Below the pieces are notes generated by a model that was not told the DNA's origin, did no database searches, and saw only the letters and a program-made list of their open reading frames with translations. Below, piece after piece: positions 26,538-32,555 of a DNA stretch of 64,000 nucleotides (positions are counted from its first letter, which is position 1; each line of letters begins with the position of its first letter). Position numbers and translations under genes: made by a program. Source of the DNA: an uncultured Aquimarina sp. (GTDB lineage: Bacteria; Bacteroidota; Bacteroidia; Flavobacteriales; Flavobacteriaceae); assembly GCF_947492405.1 (NCBI RefSeq), contig NZ_CANLMP010000005.1:186001-250000 (forward strand), read 5' to 3'.

Positions 26538-28589
26538 TTATATGAATTTTATTCCTTCTTTTAATGATTTTTTTATTAGCTCTAATAATATTGATATTTT
26601 TGCATTTGAGAAATCTTCATTTATTCTCTCATCTTGTAGTTTTTCAATGTGGAAATGTCCTGTTGGTAAATTTGGCCTTTTATCTTTACGTAATTTTGCT
26701 ACACGATAAAATATTTCATTTGATAAATAATCACCTCCAGAACCTTCTATTAGCATTTGATTTTTTTGAGGAAATGTGTTTTCAGAATGGTTTATATTAT
26801 TAAATCTCCAATTCATTTTAACGAGTGGTATATTTGAAAACGCAACTGGTAAGGTGGTTTTTATCCATTCATCATTCGAAACTATTGCCTTAGATTGATT
26901 TTCTCTTGTAAAATCTTTATTGTCATTAAACCCTCCTCTTCTTATTGTACTAAACATATCAATTACGTTTTGACCTTTTAAATATTGGCTGATAGTAACT
27001 ATCATATCGACTTCATCAATTAATTTTTCAATATACTTTTCAATGATTCCTTTCCCTTGCCCTTTATTATTTTCTTGGCTGTCATCAAAATCTGTATATC
27101 GTACAGGAACTATTAGGGTTTGTATAAAAGTATTTTCAATATTTTCGTTTCCTAAACTTAAAGCAACACATCCTGAAGGGTTAGATTGTAAAATGTTGAA
27201 CCCATTTTTATATTTGTGGTCAAAACTATTAAGTAGAAAAGGATCAAACCCAGTTATTAACACCTTTTTCTTATTTCCTGCATTAGAAAAATCAATCCCT
27301 GTATAATTCCGGCTTTTTTCTTCAAATAATGTAATAATAGTATCAAGTTCCGTTCCTTTTTTAATAATGGATGTATCAAAGTCAATTTGGTCTTTAAATA
27401 AAGGATTGCGTTTGAGCCAAGTTTCCATTTTGTTCCTTGCCCAATATAAAGGTCTATCATCCAGATTTCCTCCCTGCACTTGTTTTACGGCAGCTTCCCA
27501 AAGTGCTTTCGCTTTTTCATTGACAAGAGATTTTATTTCAGAAATTGTAATGTCTTGTGTAATTACTTTTTCTATAAACTCATCAACAATACTTTTAATT
27601 TTAGAGTTGCCATCTATGAATTTGTTTTCATAGTTCTGTTGTTTATCTTTTTCTCCGCTGTTATTGGTATTGAACAAGCCTATCAATTCCTCATAGTTTC
27701 TGCGATAGGTAATTGGTTTCAATTTATGAGTATCGTTTTCTGGCAATGCTTCTTTCTCATCACCACTGTCTAATTTGGCATCAAAAACAAGAGTTAATGC
27801 CTCATCTTTATTAATTTCTGTTTGATGAGATTGATAATTATAGTTTTCGATCTCTTCATTGTACCAGTTGGGGTTTAGATATATGGGATCGGAGATGGCT
27901 TCGTTTCCTTTAACCGTAAGTGTTTGTTGCAATGCACCTGTGTCATCTTCTATGTCGATATATCCGTCTGCTGTTTTTGCTTTGACTATTACCTCTACAT
28001 TTTCATTATCAGGAGTATGCTGAGTGATAATTTTTAGTTTTACTTTTTGTCCATAGTACACATCAGTATTGAGTCCATTGGATTGCGAAAGCTGGCTATT
28101 GCCCTCTGATAGCCAAAAGGCTTCTTTGATTACAGGTGTTTCTTCTTCTTTTTCCTCTCTAGTTGTTACAGGAATTACTTCTTGAGAAAAAGGATTATTG
28201 GGATTTACCGGAGATTCATAAATAGAATTTCTGATTTCCATGATTAGTGCGCTAATTTGTATATCCAATACCAGGTTGGCTTTTCCGTCGCTACTGTAAT
28301 GAGTTGTAACTAGTACTATATATGCATTAGCGAATTTAAGATCAAATTCTTTTTGTAGGCCATCGCGTTTAAAGAAACGAATATGTCCTTTTATTTTTTC
28401 GTCAGGAGAAATAACAGCTCCATAAATTCCTGATTCGTCTGATGTTGCTTGTAAAGAAGCATTAATTTTGCCCCCAAACACCCTACTATTTGGACGATTA
28501 GAATAGTCTACGTTTTGATTAAATTGATAATCTGCATCTAATAAAGGATATTCTTTGTCAAAAATAAAGAGGGTAGCTTTGAAGCTCAT
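26538..28589 (-). CDS. Hcp (TssD)-fused T6SS effector with pyroglutamyl-peptidase-like C-terminus
   Basis: A 683-aa protein. Residues 1-125 match the Bacteroidota T6SS Hcp/TssD fold: it opens MSFKATLFIFDKEYPLLDA, then SNRPNSRVFGGKI, HIRFFKRD and a VTTHYSSDG strand. Residues 150-300 are beta-rich and 300-440 helical (DDRPLYWARNKMETWLKRN). Residues 441-683 resemble pyrrolidone-carboxylate peptidase: VLITGFDPF (443-451), NPSG (470-473), DMIVTISQ (528-535), YLSN (621-624) and GHFHI (644-648). The catalytic Cys of YVCN is Ser623, His647 is kept, and the usual Glu is not evident. No signal peptide, as expected for a T6SS cargo. It is coupled to a lipoprotein gene 2 bp downstream. No other T6SS genes are in the window. 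Its substrate is unknown. Confidence 0.8.
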   Translation of the reverse strand: MSFKATLFIFDKEYPLLDADYQFNQNVDYSNRPNSRVFGGKINASLQATSDESGIYGAVISPDEKIKGHIRFFKRDGLQKEFDLKFANAYIVLVTTHYSSDGKANLVLDIQISALIMEIRNSIYESPVNPNNPFSQEVIPVTTREEKEEETPVIKEAFWLSEGNSQLSQSNGLNTDVYYGQKVKLKIITQHTPDNENVEVIVKAKTADGYIDIEDDTGALQQTLTVKGNEAISDPIYLNPNWYNEEIENYNYQSHQTEINKDEALTLVFDAKLDSGDEKEALPENDTHKLKPITYRRNYEELIGLFNTNNSGEKDKQQNYENKFIDGNSKIKSIVDEFIEKVITQDITISEIKSLVNEKAKALWEAAVKQVQGGNLDDRPLYWARNKMETWLKRNPLFKDQIDFDTSIIKKGTELDTIITLFEEKSRNYTGIDFSNAGNKKKVLITGFDPFLLNSFDHKYKNGFNILQSNPSGCVALSLGNENIENTFIQTLIVPVRYTDFDDSQENNKGQGKGIIEKYIEKLIDEVDMIVTISQYLKGQNVIDMFSTIRRGGFNDNKDFTRENQSKAIVSNDEWIKTTLPVAFSNIPLVKMNWRFNNINHSENTFPQKNQMLIEGSGGDYLSNEIFYRVAKLRKDKRPNLPTGHFHIEKLQDERINEDFSNAKISILLELIKKSLKEGIKFI

Positions 28590-28667
28590 TTTTGGTTATT
28601 TGGATTATAAAAATAAACATTTTCTCGTTCTGGTTGGCTATGGCTTAGAACATATGAATACAGCCCA

Positions 28668-28797
28668 AGCTGTCATTAGTGTGCATCATAAACCTTTGTT
28701 AGACTATATAAAATGAACATAATAGGCAAAATTTTATAGTTATTATATATTTTTACTCGAAGTTACCACAAGTTGCAAACTAGCGGTAGGGGGGCTA
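28668..28797. repeat. Repeat family B, copy 6
   Basis: 5' block AAGCTGTCATTAGTGTGCATCATAAACC and TTTGTTAGACTATA (28668-28707); 3' block CTCGAAGTTACCACAAGTTGCAAACTAGCGGTAGG (28757-28791). The 3' block overlaps the stop codon and last six codons of the trypsin-like gene, so its current C-terminus (LVCNLW) is encoded by repeat sequence. Confidence 0.75.
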
Positions 28798-29575
28798 TGA
28801 TTTTATATACAGTGTTAACTGTTTTTTTAAATGATATAATTTTCTCTTCAATAAGTTCATTTATTGTTTTCTTATTGCCATTATCATCTTCAAGACTTAA
28901 ACTGAAAGTTGGCAATAACGGAGTCGCAAATGATATGTCATCACCTCCGTCTGTGACATCATATCCTGTAGAACAAATACCAATTACAGTACCATTTTTG
29001 TTAAAGACTGGTCCTCCACTTGATCCGCTCTTCATTTTAATTGTTGTTTGAAAACAAGAGTTTTTTAATAATCCGATACCATTTTTATGAAATTCAACAT
29101 ATTTTCCTAAATAAAAATCAGAAATAAAATCCATTTTAATCGATTCAGGTTGCGGGATTGTTTGAGTATCAGGGTAACCAAAAGTTCCAAGCTGTTCGTT
29201 TAGTTCTGGAAATCGATCCGTAAGAATTAGTGAAGGACTAGGAACAATATTTTTTTCTTTATCTAATATTTCTTCAGGTAATAAGTAAGCAACGTCATAT
29301 TCGTTCGCATATGTTGTTTTTCTTATTGGTCTTAATATATATTGATTGTTAGGTAAAAAATGGATTACTCCTAAATTGTCATATACCTCGTCTTTTTTAT
29401 TAAATATACAATGCTTTGCAGTTAGTAGTATTCCATTACCTGATATATAGAACGATGTGCCAATAAAAAACAATTTATTAGTCTTTTTATCTTCGGAGAC
29501 TAGCGGAACTATTGCGTTTGAATCTTTGCTTACACCAGAAATTGATCCATTAAAATATGCTGATATTGCTTTCAT
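28763..29575 (-). CDS. Trypsin-like (S1) serine protease without signal peptide
   Basis: A 270-aa protein with the S1 triad: His55 (LLTAKHCIF), Asp94 (NEYDVAYL) and Ser186 (KSGSSGGPVF). The C-terminal strand GTVIGICSTGYD is also typical. There is no N-terminal signal sequence, so it is cytosolic or exported by a leaderless route. The last residues are encoded by repeat family B, so the original C-terminus may have been lost. Codons 24-28 (29494-29506) also contain an exact 13-nt match to the repeat 3' block. It lies upstream of the Hcp-fused effector but is separated from it by about 170 bp and a repeat. Confidence 0.85.
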   Translation of the reverse strand: MKAISAYFNGSISGVSKDSNAIVPLVSEDKKTNKLFFIGTSFYISGNGILLTAKHCIFNKKDEVYDNLGVIHFLPNNQYILRPIRKTTYANEYDVAYLLPEEILDKEKNIVPSPSLILTDRFPELNEQLGTFGYPDTQTIPQPESIKMDFISDFYLGKYVEFHKNGIGLLKNSCFQTTIKMKSGSSGGPVFNKNGTVIGICSTGYDVTDGGDDISFATPLLPTFSLSLEDDNGNKKTINELIEEKIISFKKTVNTVYKIIAPLPLVCNLW

Positions 29576-29587
29576 AGTTATTACAGT

Positions 29588-29760
29588 TAACGTTTAATAT
29601 ATGTGTCGTAGCAGGGCAAAATGTTACCTAGCTTTTCGATTTTTCTGCGCATTGGTTGCTACTTTTTCCTTTTTGCAAGCATTGCGCCTTACCAAAAATA
29701 CAACAACCATTCGATTGATCACTTTGCTGCTATGATCACATATATCGTGTTGTGCAATGT
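29588..29760. repeat. Palindromic intergenic repeat family A, copy 2 (complete)
   Basis: About 170 bp with long imperfect inverted arms. The left arm is AACGTTTAATATATGTG plus TCGTAGCAGGGCAAA (29589-29620). The right arm is CTTTGCTGCTATGATCACA plus TATATCGTGTTG (29722-29752). The middle carries AATGTTACC, TTTTCGATTTTT and AAGCATTGCGCCTTA. It fills the gap between two minus-strand genes, touching the start of one and the stop of the other. Confidence 0.82.
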
Positions 29761-29763
29761 TAT
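29748..29763. repeat. Left member of inverted pair flanking the SEC-C gene
   Basis: TGTTGTGCAAT here is repeated in inverted orientation as ATTGCACAACA at 30448-30458. The two copies bracket the SEC-C gene immediately outside its stop and start codons, with the flanking TCG and TTA bases also matching. Confidence 0.7.
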
Positions 29764-30416
29764 TATTTTTTCATTATTCGCTTGGCATCATTATTAATCC
29801 GTTCAAGTAAAGTTCCACCACAACAATTCTTGTAATTTTTTCTTCCACCACATATGCATTTACTTCTAAAAGTACTACCTTTTGCAATATATAGTTCTAA
29901 CTGTACTTTTAAATCCTCATATTGGTATATAGTATTTGCAATTTGAGGGTCGATTTCTAATTCCGAATCATTTTTTCTCTTTCCAAGTGAGTAAAAATCG
30001 CTTAATGTTTCGCATACTTTGATGAAATGGTCAACAATTTTATTGTTGGTAATGTTTACTCTGTAGTTATCAATTATTTGACCATGGTATTCAAAATTAT
30101 TATCTGAAACAAACATCACTTGCTCAAAATCAATATCCCTTGGTGTAATGTCAATTAATTCTTCTTCATCATTTTCCCAGACCGCATGTCTTTCAGCTTC
30201 GCACAATATACTGGTTTGATAAATAACCCAACCATAATGTGGTTTTCCTCCATCTAATTCAACTTTTCGATCAACATTTTTAAAGCAATTCAATTTCTCA
30301 GAATATTCCTCAATTTTAACTGGAACTTGTTCTGGCAGAAATTCTGAATCAATTTTTTCCAAGAGTTTTTTTACATATTTGTTTTCCTCTTTTGGGCTGA
30401 TTATAATTAATTCCAA
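29763..30416 (-). CDS. SEC-C motif (zinc-binding) protein
   Basis: A 217-aa cytosolic protein. The C-terminal SEC-C motif CICGGRKNYKNCCGG supplies the Cys ligands of a zinc knuckle first described at the SecA C-terminus. The first 170 residues are an uncharacterised acidic domain. The start is TTG (no in-frame ATG is available), giving MELIIISPKEEN. It is bracketed by inverted 11-bp sequences and by repeat family A, as if moved as a cassette (inference). Confidence 0.8.
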   Translation of the reverse strand: MELIIISPKEENKYVKKLLEKIDSEFLPEQVPVKIEEYSEKLNCFKNVDRKVELDGGKPHYGWVIYQTSILCEAERHAVWENDEEELIDITPRDIDFEQVMFVSDNNFEYHGQIIDNYRVNITNNKIVDHFIKVCETLSDFYSLGKRKNDSELEIDPQIANTIYQYEDLKVQLELYIAKGSTFRSKCICGGRKNYKNCCGGTLLERINNDAKRIMKK

Positions 30417-30442
30417 TTGAAAATTTAATTTTGAGATTTGAG

Positions 30443-30462
30443 TTAATATTGCACAACATGCG
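30443..30462. repeat. Right member of inverted pair flanking the SEC-C gene
   Basis: TTAATATTGCACAACATGCGA, whose reverse complement matches the sequence at the stop side of the SEC-C gene over 11 exact bases plus flanking matches. Confidence 0.7.
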
Positions 30463-30489
30463 AGTATAGTTACTATTATGTTTATTACC

Positions 30490-30509
30490 GTTTGTAACTA
30501 ATTACAAAC
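30490..30509. repeat. Perfect 8-bp palindrome with 4-nt loop
   Basis: GTTTGTAA-CTAA-TTACAAAC about 75 bp upstream of the SEC-C gene start. It could be an operator or part of the repeat-derived hairpin material in this gap. Confidence 0.5.
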
Positions 30510-30660
30510 ATTTATAATCGTTTGCTACCGCATCTGGATTTATTATAAGCTTAAAAATAACGGAAAACTCCCCGTATTACAAAAATAATATGGGTTCTTT
30601 TATGTTTTAGCTGGTCTCTCGACTCCGCTCGAGGTGACAGTAATTGGGCAAAGTCAGTGT

Positions 30661-30737
30661 GACAAGTAAGTTTTCTTAAGTAGAATTGATACGTTTTGAT
30701 TAAAACCCTATTCTCGATGTAAGAAAACTCACTTGTC
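30661..30737. repeat. 18-bp inverted repeat between SEC-C gene and the Bat-type block
   Basis: GACAAGTAAGTTTTCTTA (30661-30678) and TAAGAAAACTCACTTGTC (30720-30737) differ at one position. They are preceded by a CTCGACTCCGCTCGAG-type repeat (about 30616-30631), a motif also seen at 38907-38972. The hairpin separates the accessory region from the conserved block downstream. Confidence 0.7.
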
Positions 30738-30794
30738 TTCGATACAATTTTCTACCGAAAATCACTCTGACTGACGTAAATTTTCTTAGGGTTT

Positions 30795-32555
30795 TTACTC
30801 TTTCCCCAACTTAGGAGTTAACCATAAATATCCGATACACAATAGAAAGAAAATATAGAATCCAATCGGATTTATGGGTGCTAAAGGTGAGATTTGTTTG
30901 GTATTATTCTTAGAAACTCTATCAAAGAATCGCTTATTTTTCATGATTTTATCATATCCAGATTTTGATTTCCATGTGGTGGTATCCGTTACAAAATAAT
31001 CGAAAACAGCCGTGGTGTCTTGTGCAACAGATACTCTGTTCCAGCCTAATTTCTTAGGATAGGTTATACCAAACCATAGATTGGAGATATCGATATCATT
31101 GCGTAGTGCAATGCGATAATCTTCATCCGTTGTTACTTCTGGTTCAGGAATAGAAGTTCTTAGTATAAACTCATAAGATTGGTCTTTAATCCCCAGGATA
31201 TTGTTTTCATCCCAACTCACGGTAGCACTTTCTTTTTTACCAATAGCACTTATAATTTCTGACCATAGTTGTTGGTACTCGGTTGTTTTGCCATTCAATA
31301 ATAGTTCATAGGTGCTTTCTAACACTGTCGTACTTACTTTCCCTTTTCCCAGATGTTTATAGGCGGATATTATGTTTTCAGTATCATTTTTATGTATCGC
31401 TTGTAGCTGAAATTGATCTTTAAAGATAAAAGGATACTTTCCTATTGTAATTTTTGGTGAATCAATCAGGCTTGTCTCCGTACTTTTTTCTCTACCAAAA
31501 TCAAAAGTTGCAATGCTTTTTCCGGATCGAAAAAAGTCTTCATCCCGTTGGATAAAAAGGCCTACCCCTTTTTCTCTAATAGCATTCTCCAGCGCTGTTC
31601 GAGAAGGCTGTCCTACATTTTTTACTGTAGTAGCATCGAGTATCACCAAATCAAAAGGTGCCAGATTTTTTTCAGAAAGAGCACCTATTGGTATTCTATC
31701 CGTATTAAAATATTCGAACTTATACTTTCCTCTGGTGATGCGACTTTTTACCAATACCTCATGACCCATTTCTGCCAAATAGTTCTTTAGGTATTTGGTT
31801 TCAAAGGTTGGAAAACCGTTTACGATTAAGATTTTCAAATGGGTTCGATCCATCACCCTCACAGGAATGGGATCACGAGAACGTATTGTACCTAAAGAAT
31901 CTTTCTCTACCAATGAAAAGACATAGTTGCCCATTGCTTTTAATTCCGTCGATAGTCGAAATGAAGTTTCTGTATCCGATAACAACGTAATAGAATCCAA
32001 TGAATTTCCTCCGGGACCTTCCAGAATCAATCGATTTCCTTTTGTTGGATTGTTATATACCCCTTCTAACTGTAACTGCTCTCCTACCACCCTACTATGA
32101 TCATAATGGAATCTTACCACTCCAGCAGGGATATCACTGGCGATATAGTGTACTTTATGATCCTCTAATTGCCAAAAATCAAAAGGGGCTACTCCTTCTC
32201 CCAATACAAAAACAGTGTCTGATGTCTGTATATTTCTAAAAATGGGTTGATTCGCTTTATACGGAAAGGTTTGTATTCGTTTATGAGCTTTTTTTAAACT
32301 ATCTAGTTGTTTGGTATCATAACCATTGGTAAGCACTATTACTTTGGTGTTTTTGCCAAGTATGGGCAAGGCTGGTTTCAATGCAATAATAGAAAGTGAA
32401 ATAATGGCAAACAGTGCAACTGTGATATTGATCCAGAACTTGCGTTTCCCGAAATGAGATCCTTCTTTCCAAACAAAAACTAACCATACCACTATGGCAC
32501 TAATGCTTATATAGGGTATCCAATTACTATGTAAAAAAGTGATATCCTCAATCAT
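30795..32555 (-). CDS. Membrane protein of the Bat/MoxR-type block
   Basis: A 586-aa protein with two N-terminal membrane helices (about 13-29 and 39-66), a large extracytoplasmic region and a C-terminal helix (about 562-580). The middle contains a GATase-like strand pattern (KILIVNGFPTFETKYLKNYL ... LVILDATTVKN) as in large membrane partners of BatA operons. It has no catalytic residues I can name. It overlaps the upstream gene by 8 bp, so it is the last gene of the MoxR-DUF58-BatA operon. Confidence 0.78.
   Translation of the reverse strand: MIEDITFLHSNWIPYISISAIVVWLVFVWKEGSHFGKRKFWINITVALFAIISLSIIALKPALPILGKNTKVIVLTNGYDTKQLDSLKKAHKRIQTFPYKANQPIFRNIQTSDTVFVLGEGVAPFDFWQLEDHKVHYIASDIPAGVVRFHYDHSRVVGEQLQLEGVYNNPTKGNRLILEGPGGNSLDSITLLSDTETSFRLSTELKAMGNYVFSLVEKDSLGTIRSRDPIPVRVMDRTHLKILIVNGFPTFETKYLKNYLAEMGHEVLVKSRITRGKYKFEYFNTDRIPIGALSEKNLAPFDLVILDATTVKNVGQPSRTALENAIREKGVGLFIQRDEDFFRSGKSIATFDFGREKSTETSLIDSPKITIGKYPFIFKDQFQLQAIHKNDTENIISAYKHLGKGKVSTTVLESTYELLLNGKTTEYQQLWSEIISAIGKKESATVSWDENNILGIKDQSYEFILRTSIPEPEVTTDEDYRIALRNDIDISNLWFGITYPKKLGWNRVSVAQDTTAVFDYFVTDTTTWKSKSGYDKIMKNKRFFDRVSKNNTKQISPLAPINPIGFYIFFLLCIGYLWLTPKLGKE

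Noticed and set aside
26538..28589. Housekeeping pyroglutamyl peptidase
   Set aside because: The protein is about three times too long, has an Hcp-like N-terminus, lacks the catalytic Cys and is followed by small lipoproteins and orphan tips.
20345..29760. True integron cassette array
   Set aside because: No integrase and no canonical attC end boxes were found; only the general layout is similar, so I kept it as a repeat family.
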